Origin: Siphonodentalium dalli
Lineage: Eukaryota > Mollusca > Scaphopoda > Gadilida > Siphonodentaliidae
Assembly (NCBI GenBank): GCA_032622095.1
Contig: CP136064.1
Coordinates: 139,517,954 to 139,581,953 of the forward strand
Direction: 5' to 3'
DNA: 64,000 nucleotides
The translations under genes and the position numbers were made by a program. Of this stretch, positions 27,046 to 38,769 are shown piece after piece. The notes below the pieces were generated by a model, which saw only the letters and a program-made list of their open reading frames with translations, was not told the DNA's origin and made no database searches. The first letter of the stretch is position 1. Each line of letters starts with the position of its first letter.

Positions 27046-27300
27046 TTCTCACATAGCAAGAAAGATACCTGGATTTAGTTTTATGGTAGTGCTGGCCGTT
27101 GTCAATATACTATACAAAAATATTTTGGACAGGGTCGGACTTACATTTTTTGGTTATGGTGGGGGCGAAATTTTCGCAATTTTTTTTTGCGATGATTTCA
27201 ACCATTTTTACTACCATGTATCTATAGAACGTACTAATGATCCTCCTGAAAGAATTTTGTAAATCGGTTGAGAAATGTCCAAGTTACAGACCATCGAATA
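27043..27300. repeat. Dispersed repeat, direct copy of 25,673-25,930
   Basis: Nearly identical to 25,673-25,930. The two copies enclose the diverged array monomer and the repeat at 26,690-27,045, so this region is a mosaic of shared blocks. Confidence 0.9.
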
Positions 27301-27309
27301 TTAAATAAT

Positions 27310-28960
27310 TTGGCTAATGAAAGAGCATGGAAGAGGGCGAGACCATACCGGGGAGGCGACGAGACCATGCCGGTGGTGATACCATGTCTGGGTGGTGAGA
27401 CCAGGCCGAGGGTGGTGAGACCAGGCTGACCGGTGGCGGATGTAAACGTCAGATTTAGCACCAAAAAAAAAACAACAAAAAAGGCCAGCGGAATAATATT
27501 TGTATTGCGTGCTCCAGATGGGAAGAGTGATTCGGACCTGAATATACCATCTATCAGTTTCTTGTCCCAACCGTTACGGATCTACAGCATGGACAAGAAA
27601 ATGACCTATTTTTGGCGCCAATTCCAATGGGCTAATTGATGAGCAAGGTTAATGAAGGAGCGGGTATGCTAGTATCTCACAGGTAGGCCCCCGAAGTTTG
27701 ATAGCACTACTATTACAGCAACCTGCCCAACAGCGAGCGAGCTTCGGGTGGGTTAAGACTTTTTGCAAATTCCAACAAAAATCAAAGGGGGGAAATTATC
27801 TAAAAAATGGAACATCGAGATAAAAAAATTCTAAGTGGTCGATATGATAGATAGTATCCAAGCGCAACTTATTGATGTCTGCTTAATTGACGCTAAGGTC
27901 GAAGGTTTACTCGTGGCGAGGCTTTATAATGTAAATAAGTTTTCTTAAGTGCTGTATCACTAACCTATTTTTCTCGCCAAATCCGACCGGGTTAATGAAG
28001 GAGCGAGCTAATATAGGAGCAGGTGCGTCGATATACTTCTGGTAATATCCGAAAGTTTGACCGCTCTACTAACAAAGCAACCTGACCAACGGAGAGCTCG
28101 TGTTCAGGTGGGTTCAAGTCGGCAAATTCCAACAAAAGACAAAAGTTGAAAAATACTTCAAAATATCAAACACGGAGATACAATTTTGCTGATGAGCGGC
28201 TGTGATAGGGGGTATCAACGCCCAACTCTGGTGCGATTTCTTAAGTTTCAGAGCAAAGGGTTTACTAGTGGCGACGCTATATAGCGTAATACGTACTACA
28301 TGCAGATGAACACAGCCTGCCATCGATATATGGCAAAACTCGAAATTATCTAATATGCACTTCAAATTCAAACAGGCTAATGAAGGGGCGAGTGAAATGC
28401 GCTAGCAGGTACATCGGTATACAATAGATACATCCTGGAAGTTTGAATGTCGTGGTTTAAAAGCAATCCGTCTAATAGAGAGCTTACATCGGTGTGGGTC
28501 GAGGCTTTTGGCAAATTCGAGTAAATCTCACAAAGGAAAACAAAAAATAGAGAAATCGTGAATCGAGATAGAAAACATTTGACGAGTGGATGTGGTGGGG
28601 ACTATTCACGCGCAAATTCGGTGAAATTTTATAATTTTTCAAATAGATGCGCATTGAGTTAATCAGGATTAAGTGCCCGATATTACATGCATTCACATGT
28701 TACATAGGAAAATACCCCCGGATGACTGTATACACTAGGATATTTAATGCAGGGACAGGTATGACGGTATAATGACAGATCGCCCACAAATTTTGACCGC
28801 TCTGCTATAAAAGCTACATGCCCAACGGAGAGATCGCTTAGGGATGGTTCAGACGTTTGACAAATTCCGCCGAAACTCAATCGGAGGAGGGGGGGGGGAA
28901 TCGCGAATCAAATAAAACAAAATTGACGAAATTGCGGTAGTATCTATGTGCAACTGTAGT
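27310..28960. repeat. Degenerate repeat block B, related to 21,551-22,530
   Basis: It starts with the gaccataccgggg and GGTGGCGGATGTAAACG segments shared with block A. About four degenerate units of 350-370 bases follow, each with a version of GCTAATGAAGGAGCGAG, AAAGTTTGACCGCTCTACTA, CAACCTGCCCAACGGAGAGC and GGTGGGTTCAAG. No open frame is convincing. Confidence 0.65.
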
Positions 28961-29500
28961 GCGATTTTCTAATTTTTGGAGCTAACGAGTATAGAATGTT
29001 GCACGGCCGTAGCGTTAATATTAATGATATATCTTAAGACTTTCATGGCGTGCAATGGAATGTAGTATTTTGCTTTGTACTGTGAGTGCTTCTTATAAAT
29101 TAACAACCAGGGTCGTGGCGTATTGCATACAATTAGTATCATTACAACAATCATAACAAGGGACTAAGGGCAGTAATCGCCATGACAGTTTGAACAAATA
29201 AATCATCATATATCATTAATAATATACCCACAAGTCGAAATTCTGAACTTACAATCCTTGTCTACGACCTTTTTCTTATTCATTTCTTTTAATTATTTAA
29301 TACATAAAATTTCAATATAATATAAAGATTGTGTTCATTAAAAATTAAATATTCCATGGAAGTATAAAATTTCTGGTATTTCAGAAATTTAAATCCTAGT
29401 TATAATAAAGGTTGTCAAAAGTTGCTGATAACGAGGCATATGAAGAGAATTCTCCAAAACTTGTCGCTCAAAAGGGGCCCTAATACAGCATATGAAATGA
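28961..29500. other. AT-rich spacer
   Basis: I see no gene or clear repeat here apart from an isolated CCATGGAAGTATAAAA motif at about 29,354, which resembles one arm of the TATACTTCCAT palindrome. Confidence 0.5.
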
Positions 29501-29518
29501 GCCATATACCAGGCAGGA

Positions 29519-29760
29519 TTGTGGTACACTTGTCATGACATAACAATTCCAATACATGGCCCGCATGACTGGGAATGGAAAGTTGAATATCATGGATGTA
29601 AACCATTGTGGACTACATTACCAGAATCTGCAGCTGCGTGTTCAGAACTCATCAAGTGTTGTTGCAAATCCCCAAATTGTAACAGGTGCAAATGTGCAAT
29701 AGCTGATTTACCATGCTCATAATTATGCAGTTGTAATTGTGATATTAAGAATGCCTAAAA
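29519..29760 (+). pseudogene. Relic of the nuclease-like family, C-terminal cysteine-rich part
   Basis: A 67-codon frame gives WTTLPESAAACSELIKCCCK followed by SPNCNRCKCAIADLPCS, then a stop and LCSCNCD in the same frame. The cysteine cluster matches the inverted relic at 10,748-11,002. In order and composition it resembles the tail of the 858-codon protein (TCKCSSSMCSSSRSSCRKS). It is isolated: no nuclease core precedes it within readable distance, so only the end of a copy remains. A zinc-binding role for the cysteines is possible but is an inference from the spacing only. Confidence 0.55.
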
Positions 29761-30040
29761 TATTTGTTCAATGTATCAACATGGTCACCGGTGATTATAA
29801 CATGACAATCTAAGAGTTGCTATATATCTGCTGGTATGATCAGACTGTGCACATTATAGTTATACATGTACAACATAACAAACGTGAATTTAAGAACAGA
29901 GTATAAACAAAGATAGACCATCTTTATGTTATGTGCATTATTGATAGACAAATTAAAGTTGTGATCTGAACTACATGTCTATATATACCCCCTCTTGTAT
30001 GCTACATTTGTAGATTATATAAGTCAAAACCTTCAAATTA
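29630..30040. repeat. Dispersed repeat, inverted copy of 10,590-11,010
   Basis: Phrases such as CATAACAAACGTGAATTTAA, AACAAAGATAGACCATCTTT and ATATATACCCCCTCTTGTAT match 10,620-10,800 on the opposite strand at roughly 80-90 per cent by eye. The repeat spans the 3' non-coding flank of the cysteine-rich relic in both copies. Confidence 0.7.
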
Positions 30041-30139
30041 TTTATGGTATAATAGATTTTTAGAACTTTATTCTATTTCACCAAGACATGACATGTATAC
30101 ACCTTTAAATATGTTGTATTCGACAGTCATTTTCGAAAC

Positions 30140-30990
30140 TTTCAAGGCTGCATGTGGTATACGATCTTGGGAAATGTTTGAGAAATTCCCCATATATTGG
30201 TTGAAAATATTTGAAATGATGGTTATTTTACCAAAAATATAGCTGTTATTAGGCATGCAATTGTAAATTTAAACAGTATACTGTCAATGAGATTGTTACA
30301 TAACAATATATGACTAATTGTCATCGACAAACTCACTTTATAAGATTTAACCAAAGATTTATTGAATCTTTACAACCAAGTCACATTTTCGTGATTTTTG
30401 GGGTGAGGGGTAACATAAACCAAATTTTCTGAAACGTTGTTACATATTAACCACAGAAAAAGTATTCACTGTTTTCAGTATATATGTCCAAAACATTTAA
30501 GACCAAACATTTTGAACTATCGCAAATATCCTATGTGTAAATTACCATTTATTGGACCAAATTATTTGAAATGACGAGGATTTTCTTACCAAATTGCATA
30601 TTTTAGTCAAAAAAATTGTAAATTTCAACTTGGTCATTGTGTGTGTAATTGCAATTACAGTATTTAGAAATGTGATCGAATAGTGCCCTTTATAGATTAT
30701 CATCCATGTTATATCGGATGTTTATCACAAAACAAAATTTCATGATTTTTGGGGTGATGGGTAACATAATCCAAAATGTCTAAAATACGGTTATGAATTT
30801 GTCCTAGATGTTGTATAATTTGTTTGCAGTATACTATTCTGAAATTTTTAAGTTCTTAACCTTTGATCTCCACTGAAACAGTTTTGAGAAATTGTCTGTT
30901 TATTATTCCGAAATAATTGAAACGAGAATGATTTTATGACAAAATTTCATGCTTTTGGTCCAAAAAGTGATAATTTTCAAATTTGGTCAG
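30140..30990. repeat. Degenerate tandem repeat, about 352-bp unit, 2.5 copies
   Basis: The phrase TTTGAAATGATGGTTATTTT at about 30,213 recurs diverged at 30,566 and 30,917 (spacing 353 and 351). The phrase GATTTTTGGGGTGAGGGGTA at 30,395 recurs at 30,743. Old and strongly diverged; no coding sequence. Confidence 0.65.
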
Positions 30991-31263
30991 CCTGGATTGC
31001 TAATATCTTCAAAATATGACAATGCCGGATGGAATGACGCCTTTATTATGCATGTGCCTTAAATTGTATACCAGTTGGAACGTCATGGTAAAATAATGAT
31101 TCAATTTGGCCGCCATCTTGGATTTATACTGGAAACAAGGGTTAATATTGATCAGAAACCTGTTTCTAGTTCACTTTCTGAAAGAGCACACCTAACTTGA
31201 CATAATATAAAAAAATGGCACTTTTGGCCGGTCCGTTCCAATATGACAAAATTTTGTCGCTAA

Positions 31264-32990
31264 AACCCCTGTCACACTCAGGCCGGCGCTCTCACTGCGC
31301 TGCAAAAGTACCAGCATATGAGTAACACGCAGGAGGAGCGCCGAAAACTGTCGAAAATTGTCAAACTTTTAAAACAAAGTGTGCTCCTATTGCGTTCCTA
31401 CTTTGTCAAGTCTCACGCTCTTAGTGCGTTCAAGTCGCTGTCATTGTGATGCTAGTACGTTCACAATAAGTTCGCAAAACGTTCTCTGCGCGGGCGCGGA
31501 GAGTATAGATAGCGCCTCCTGCGTTCTCCAGTCATAGTCAGTTTTTATGTTGTGGGGAAAATACCCAACACTCCGCAATAGATTAGCTGTCCGATTAAAC
31601 TACTGTCACACTCCGCTGCGATCAGGCCGGCGCTTGCATTGCGCTGAAAAATAATCAAAGCGCCAAGCAAAGCGCAGTAAGATATCCAAAAACGTATTGG
31701 TGACGCAGTTGACACCGGCTAGGACGGGAGAGAGTCTCCGTGATCGCCCCAGAGCGCCAGAGCGCCGCGCTTGTTTTGTGCATGCACAAACCAAGCGCAG
31801 AGGTTCGGCGTTCTGACCAGACGTAGTACCGTCGCCATGACAACGCAAAGCGTACTAACAACGCAATGACAACGACTTGAACGCATTAAGAGCGTTTACG
31901 GCGTGGAGGAAACGCAGTGAGAGCGCGCGAGAGCGTGAATATTGACGTGACAAAGCAGGAACGGAATGTGTCGTACAAAGATGTGTCGTACAAATTACAT
32001 TCTTGGGTTTATAATATATGATCTTGAGCGCGTTACCATTTCTGACATTGGTTCTCTTGTTTTAACAGATTGAAAATTTCTGACAATTTTCCGCGCTTCC
32101 ACTGTGCGTTACTCGTATTTTGATACTTTTTCAACTCAAACCAAACGCCAGCCTGATCGCAAAGATACACGCAATACAACTATATAATTCAGACATAACA
32201 TATATCTACCAAAGACACACGCAATACAACTATATAATTCAGACATAACAGATACCTACCAAAGACACACACAATACAAATATATAATTCAGACATAACA
32301 GATACCTACCAAAGACACACGCAATACAACTATATAATTCAGACATAACAGATACCTACCAAAGAAACACGCAATACAACAGTTGGTGTGAGCAGACCGC
32401 ATTTCGAAGTGGGATCGTACTGTAAACCTGCTGTAAACGCCGGAACAACGCCATGTATAACGCTTGGGCGTAAAGCGAGCGCCAGAGTCGCAGGGGCAGC
32501 ACAATGTGGACATTCTATGAGCGGGAACCAGTCCATAACACCCCATGACAGCGCAGAAAGAGCGCAATAAGTTTTGGACAGAGCCTCATTGAGCGTATTA
32601 AGGACGGGAAAGGCACGTAGTGAGAATTTGATTAAGCTTACTGTAGTCGCAAAAGACAAGATTAATTCCTTGCTGCGACCACGAGAAGGTAATATGCGCT
32701 TTTGCTACGTCCACATAACGCTCACGTCGCTCGCTTGGCGCTTTGCTTTGCGCTGTCACGGCGACAGTACTACGTCCTGGTCAGAACGCCGAGCCTCTGC
32801 GCTTGTTTTGTGCATGCATAAAACAAGCGCGGCGCTCTGGCACCTATGGGCGACCATGGAGATCCTCGCCCGTTGTAGCCAGTGTCCACTGCGTCACCAA
32901 TCGGTTCTTGGAGACCTTAGTGCGTTTAGGTGGGCGCTTTGATACTTTTGCAGCGCAATAAGAGCGCCGGCCTGAGTGTGACAGGGGCTT
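31264..32990. mobile_element. Fold-back DNA element with TAA target duplication
   Basis: The left end AACCCCTGTCACACTCAGGC and the right end (reverse complement AAGCCCCTGTCACACTCAGG) form terminal inverted repeats of about 47 bases with three or four differences. TAA flanks both sides (31,261-31,263 and 32,991-32,993), a target size typical of PIF/Harbinger-like elements. Inside, further inverted segments pair 31,600-31,870 with 32,700-32,940, so much of the element could fold on itself. It is CpG- and GCGC-rich, unlike its AT-rich surroundings. No transposase is visible, so it would be non-autonomous. The 80-122-codon frames on the two arms are mirror images of the same sequence and not genes. 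Confidence 0.75.
32161..32380. repeat. 50-bp tandem repeat, about 4.4 copies
   Basis: GCAATACAACTATATAATTC recurs at 32171, 32221, 32271 (slightly changed), 32321 and 32371, exactly 50 bases apart. It lies near the centre of the fold-back element. Confidence 0.93.
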
Positions 32991-32993
32991 TAA

Positions 32994-33780
32994 GTCACTA
33001 CACTATATTAGTACAGAGGCCAGGCAAGAACAAAATAATTTCGTCGACATCGGAATGTATATAACTGAAACCATTTTTTTCTATTAGGCAGTGTATCTGT
33101 GGACCATCCAATACCGGTAGTCAACAGTTTAAGGTGTGCTGCGACTTTTTTTGGTCAAATATGTAGATTTGACGTCCAAAAAACACTATTTTTACTAAAA
33201 AGTTATTTATCCAAATTTTTGAATACTTAGAACATCCAAATTGTTTTAATGTGTAATACTATGGATATTCTACCTGAAAATGCATCCAAATAAGTTAATA
33301 ATTTAGTAGAAATTTTTTTTAATAAAAAAGTTCAATTATTTTAAGAAAAAAATCAGAAATTTGGATATTTTATCAAACTTAAAATTATTTGTTCCCCAAG
33401 TATTTGTTATCCTTATATGGAGTTTATGGTCTCAAAATTTGCCTTGATTTATTCCCTTAATAATAGGATAGAATATAATGTCATACAATAGTTTGAACAT
33501 TATTAGAAATATACTACCCCTCCCCCTAAAAAAAATTAAAAATCCCGATTTTGTTATATTTTGGTATAATCCGATAAAACATAAAAATATGTATAATAGG
33601 TCATTCCTGGATGTCTGCTTATATTTATATCAGATTGTGGTGGGTTCATTGAATAACAACATCACTTCAAACAATGTGACTATTCACTAAATTATGCAAA
33701 TTTGATACAAAATTGTTTGAATTTGAGATTTATAATTTATATTTTCATTTTAAAATTTGAATACCAGAATCTCACATTGT
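32994..33780. other. AT-rich spacer
   Basis: Very AT-rich sequence downstream (in coding sense) of the 858-codon frame. It could hold that gene's 3' untranslated region. A possible minus-strand AATAAA-type signal cannot be singled out among many A/T runs. No gene seen. Confidence 0.4.
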
Positions 33781-33781
33781 T

Positions 33782-36358
33782 TTATACAGTTATATCATGT
33801 GTATCATCCAAAGATGAGTCACTGTCACAATTGTCCACTATATTGTCCAGATTGTATGGGTTTAAACAATTCAGCTGACATTTACAGGCGAGTAAACAAT
33901 TCAAGTTGGATTTTCGGCAGCTAGATCTGGACGAAGAACACATGGAACTTGAACATTTACATGTTGTGATTTCTAGAAATGTTTTCGGTAATGGCTCGGC
34001 AGTCATGAGAGTCGGTGTCATGCCTCCTTCATCTTCTGTCCAACCGTAACTGGTAGGAGATGGTAACTTTGGAACAGAAGTGAGGGCTGCATACCACACA
34101 AATGTTTGATATTGACTGCGGAGTAGATGTTGATGCAAACAATCTTTAGTTGGTGGAAGTTTTGATAAGTCTGCTAGTTGATGGAACATTTCAGCCCTGA
34201 GTTCATTCACACCACATGCATTTGATGATAGAGAATAAAGTTGCATGATAAACTTTTCTGCCAGAAGTTTATCAAACTGACCATACATGTCAATAGGTTG
34301 TAGCAGGGAAGGGGTCTTCATGTATTTCTTCCAAGTAGACTTTTTCCCTTTTCCAAATAGTTGACTGATTGTATCACATCCTGTAACTGCATGGTAAATT
34401 GGCAAACCATTAATTACTGATGCAGGAAAATTCTTTTCTATATCATTAATTGGGAGGTATTTAGGTTTCTTCACAGTCCCTGCACTCATAATAATTTCCC
34501 CATCAATATTTCGCAGGTGGTAGAGAAGCAATACAAGGACATCTGTGTCACGACTTTGGACTATCACTCTAATATTTCCTTTTGTTGCAGCATCTTGAAC
34601 ATGTAATAGCATTCTTGTATCAGCTTCTTCGTGAGATGATTTTAGATGATCTAATGGGGAATCCAGTTGATGTCCAGAGATAGATATCTGATAGTCAGCA
34701 CAGCCACCAGCTGCAATAACAGTATTTCCAATTGGTAGATCAACACCTTTCTTGGGTAATTCACTGGTCAGGAACTGCAGAAGGCTTTTCTTATTTTCTG
34801 ATGATCCAATGAACGTTACCCAGGAATGTGGCAGTGGAAGATCTCTTCTATCAACAAGTCTGTGTATGTATCTGGTTGACTGATTTCTCTTTTGCCGTGT
34901 CCCAAATTTTGTGGAGGCTGCTGAATAATTGTCAAAGACAATGTCGACTCGATTACGTCCATTTGTCCTGAAGTATTTCAACACTATATTTTTGAAGACA
35001 TCTGCAAGATCTCCAAATGTTTCAGAGTGGTTTGGTTTACCAATAGCTTGAACAAGTGCAATACCATCAATTACATAGCATGTTGTCTTAGGAGAATCTG
35101 GAAGTTCGCTCAATGAGTATTGGTCGGATAGAATGTGAAGTAATGCAGCTTTATTTGTGGAATGGAGCTGTCCATCTAGTGAAGCGTGTGATATTGGTGT
35201 CTTGTTGAGTTCGAATTGAAGGATGGATGGAATATCAATATTCCTTCCACTATCTACAGCACTTAGTAACCGTCGGACAAGATGACACAAACTCTTAGCA
35301 GTCTCAATCTTGGTGTCCTTGTTCTTTTTCACCTTTATAGACAGTGTTGAAAAAGTTTTGCTCTTATTGAGAGTAATATGACTGTAAAAATCAACGTTAT
35401 GTCCATCATCTAGTCTTGAACTCACAAACTTCTCTACAATTGACATCCCGGTTTCAATGACAGAATGCAAATCATCTTTAATGTCCTCGGTAGCCAAATC
35501 ATTAGTTGAAATGAACATACGGTTGTTGTCTCTTCGAGAAAATGGGTTGAATTGTTCTACCTTTGATTTCACCTTCTGTACATCTTCTTCATCTTTCTTG
35601 ATCTTTGGAGAGTACCTATCTGTTGACATATTGATAGTTGCACCAGTCTTCATTCCGATCAAGGAGCAGCCATCTTCAACGTTCTTGGCCCTTTCATCAC
35701 ATGTTAGCATCCAGCGGTCCAAAGCAGTCCTGTTCCTAGTTATACCAACTAAACCACCTGATGTCTTGCATTTCCGATTAATGTGTTCAAGGGCTATAGC
35801 AACCGACACCTGGTTAATAAACTTCTCGCTTGTTTCTTTTATGACGAAGTTACCATTCTTAAATTCTGCATGAACTGTAGGAAAGTTGGAATCCAGGTTC
35901 TCCATCTCATGCAGATATACAATTCCCCATCTTGTGTAGTTAACATGGTCATATACAGCCATCAGCGGCAGCATTCTCCTAAACATATCTAGATGTAAAT
36001 TCCATTGCCCTTCTCTCTCAGCTCGAATAAAGCACAATAAAATTTGAAAAAAATTTATGTACTGCAACCAGTATTGAAATGTGCTGTTCTCGGAATTTAA
36101 TTCACAGAATAAATCAAGCTTGTTAGATAATTTCCCCATCTTCATCATCATTGTTTCCGATACCTGTCCACAGCTGTCCATGTCCTTCCCTACCTCAAAA
36201 TATGTAGATAACTTCTTTCCCTCATTATCCAAGACATCAAATCTTGTATCCTCATGCTCTCGAAGCCAGCTCTGATATTCCTGGAACAATATTCTGTACA
36301 TCGCCTCGAACGTTAGCTTGTGTGCACGAACAGACCTGTTCCACAACTTTCCCTCCAT
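33782..36358 (-). pseudogene. FEN1/PIN-like nuclease-family protein, main 858-codon frame
   Basis: The longest frame in the window. Ordered motifs on the minus strand: YVIDGIALVQ (about residue 427), VDIVFDNY (about 470), SHEEADTRMLLH (about 573), SRDTDVLVLLLYH (about 600), YHAVTGCDTISQLFGKGKKS (about 655) and a cysteine-rich tail (about 795-830). The acidic residues and their spacing resemble FEN1/XPG-type nucleases (VD, FDG, EAE, DMD, GCD), so I infer a metal-dependent PIN-like nuclease core; this is not proven. The apparent start is not a true start: the coding sequence continues upstream in a shifted frame at 36,360-37,164, offset by one base near 36,355-36,360. I know similar uncharacterised proteins occur in many invertebrate genomes, often in many copies, but I cannot give the family an established name. 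Function and mobility are unknown. Confidence 0.7.
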
Positions 36359-37164
36359 TATCTATCTTGTCAGATGTACATTCACTATATATCCCAGAGT
36401 ATATTGATATGTCAGTCAAGCCAGAAAAAGCAAAATGTTGCCCAATTACTCGAAGGAAATTTAGAGCTATATGAAAAGTTCCCATCCTGATAACGACATT
36501 TGAGAATTTTTCTGGCAACAACCAAACAATTTCCTTTGCCTTGCAATAAAGTGCCTGGTCAAATGTAATAACAGTATTTGGTTGTGAGAAATATTTAGAA
36601 ATATGGCAGCATCGTAGAAGAACGGTAAGAATTGTGTCCATATCATTGGCTGGCCGGTGGGGCAGGTATGATTGGTAAGTACCCGATAACCGATTTCTCT
36701 GATTGTACAGTGGACATTTTCTGGTTGTAGCCTGTCCAAGAAGGAACATACTGCTGATCACCATGATTCCGTGATATTAAGTAGACTAAATCCTTGTATT
36801 TGCTTTCTGATTGCAGGTCATCATTTGGTTTAACATCTATCCTGCCAAGCCCTCATGTTGAAACATGGCCTGAAACATTTACAGACTCGACACTATTAAA
36901 TGCTGGTGGGGAAGATTTAAGAACTTATCCCGTTGTATTCTATCACTCTGTAATTTGCATGAAGTAGTGCTGTCATCCGGTTTGTCTACGGCTCTCTGAA
37001 CAGCTGCCATTTGTGTAACATAGAATTGTTAAATGGAATCTCTCTATCTGAGCATTTGCTTCCGTAGTGTCAATTCGCTGAACAGTTTCATAAGAAATTC
37101 TATAACCACCAGCATGTAGAAAGTTCACAAGAAACTTTGACCTAGATATATGGTGAACAACTAA
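36359..37164 (-). pseudogene. Upstream part of the nuclease-like protein, frameshifted
   Basis: On the minus strand from the hAT-like insertion site (37,164) the reading goes LVVHHISRSKFLVNFLHAGG, then YRISYETVQRIDTTEANAQ. It continues through AAVQRAVDKPDDSTTSC and PSWTGYNQKMSTVQSEKS to NDMDTILTVLL and TVITFDQALYCKAKEIVWLL (36,764-36,360). At least two or three frame changes and stops interrupt it, including one near 36,880 and one at the join with the 858-codon frame. Content and order make it the middle of one protein whose beginning is at 44,908-45,587. It is not recognisable as any named domain; I infer a structural or DNA-binding region before the nuclease core. Confidence 0.6.
37157..37164. 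other. Target-site duplication of the hAT-like element, left copy
   Basis: ACAACTAA directly precedes the element end CAGGGATGGGG. The right copy reads ACAAATAA at 38,770-38,777 but ACAACTAA in the duplicated segment at 44,908-44,915, so the eight bases match perfectly in the less changed copy. Confidence 0.88.
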
Positions 37165-38769
37165 CAGGGATGGGGTAATTGTAATTTGTAATTGTAATTG
37201 ATTGTAATTAATTACATTTTGTCAAGTAATTGCATGTAATTGGTAATTGAGTTTATTCTCAATTACATGTAATTGCAATTGTAATTGATTAGGATGTAAT
37301 TGTAATTGTAATTAGTGTCTAATTTCAATTACTTCAAAATCACAGGTAATTGCTTCTCAAAGTTCTCTTTCATGATTCATCCAATGGTTTCTTCAAATGT
37401 TTTTTCTCTCCAAATTTCAAGGTGTAAGACTGGTGACTGGCTATCACTATGTTGTCACAACACTGAGTTTATATCCACTGTGTCTCAATGGTGAATTCTG
37501 TTGACACCTCCTGTTTGTTTGCTTAAGTATTGGTTAACCTTTGAGGTAGAAGGCTTGTTTTGATAAATACAATGAGAAACCAACTTCAAATAATTGACAA
37601 TAGAGCACTATAATATATCACTATTATGATCATGTTTCATTATCTCCATCTGTTATGGTATATATGCTATGGTAGAAATTCATACCAACCATTGCTAATG
37701 CTATCAACACGTCTACAAAAAATCTGACAGCATTTTAATTTGCAGAAGACATATTGTGTCCTATGAAAGCGAAGTGCAAACTTTGCCCAACTACAATATC
37801 CAGTTCCAAAAAAGTTATTCCAATTTTGTGACACATCTGAAGGTAAGTTTCCATTTCTATGTATTAGTTTTGTTTAATTCCATTGATATATAACTTCAGT
37901 CATATGGTGGTATTGGTATATGCATTGTTTCTTGTCCCTTCTAATTTGCAACTGAATGACAAAGTGGGGACAAATATCTACCTCAATAATCCCCAATTAG
38001 CACTGTCTAGTGGAGGCATTGTGTTACCAGTAAGCTGGTGGCCACAAAGGCTAATTAAGTTTATGACTCTAATTAACAATCAGAGTGTTGATTATCTCAT
38101 TGTCCTTTACAATTGGCCTGGCTGTATGTCTGCCTTACTGAGATGGTCTTATTCCCTTAATAATTAAATGATGGATACATGTGTGTTACTAAAATACTCT
38201 ATTATTTTCATTTCATAGCAAATTGAAGCATCAAGATGTCTATGAATCCACAGTCACACAAGCACCATCAGCAAGTGATGAACAACCTACTAGGATATTT
38301 CAGTATGCAAAAAGATCGGTCAAGAATGCCAAAGCATTGAAGATAGTTAGCAAAGTTCATAAATCTCTGATATCATTCTAATTTCTAGAAGATCAACCCC
38401 CGACTACACGCTGCCAATGCAACATGCTGGGATTGCCAGCTATAAATCACGATTCACTCAGTTCTACGAACACCTGTACTGGACTCAGTACATTGACTGC
38501 TCTGTACCAAGTGTGCTTCACTGTGTATTTCATCTTGCTTGTATTAAATTTATGTTTTGTTATCAAATAGAGTTTATATAAATAAAAAGTGTTCCTACTT
38601 CAATGATGTGCTGAAATGTAATTGTAATTGAATTACATTTCAAAGTAATTGTAATTGTAATTAATTACATTGTGAAATAGATGTAGTGGGAATTGTAATT
38701 GTAATTGAAAAATGTTGAAGTAATTGTAATTGTAATTAATTACATTCACAAGTAATTGCCCCAAGCCTG
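37165..38769. mobile_element. hAT-like element with BED-finger remnant, 1.6 kb
   Basis: The ends are CAGGGATGGGGTAATTG (left) and the reverse complement of CAATTGCCCCAAGCCTG type sequence (right, giving CAGGCTTGGGGCAATTACTT), flanked by an 8-bp duplication. That length and the CAGG ends fit the hAT superfamily. Both subterminal regions are packed with TGTAATTGTAATT and its complement (37,177-37,320 and 38,615-38,756), possible transposase-binding repeats. On the plus strand, 37,769-37,842 encodes AKCKLCPTTISS and, after a one-base shift, NFVTHLK, then GTAAGT. This looks like the first exon of a BED zinc finger. No catalytic transposase region remains. It interrupts the nuclease-like coding sequence and is later interrupted by LINE-1. 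Confidence 0.8.

Noticed and set aside
31606-32961. 80-122-codon frames in the fold-back element
   Set aside because: The left and right frames are mirror images of the same inverted sequence; GC-rich DNA yields long chance frames.
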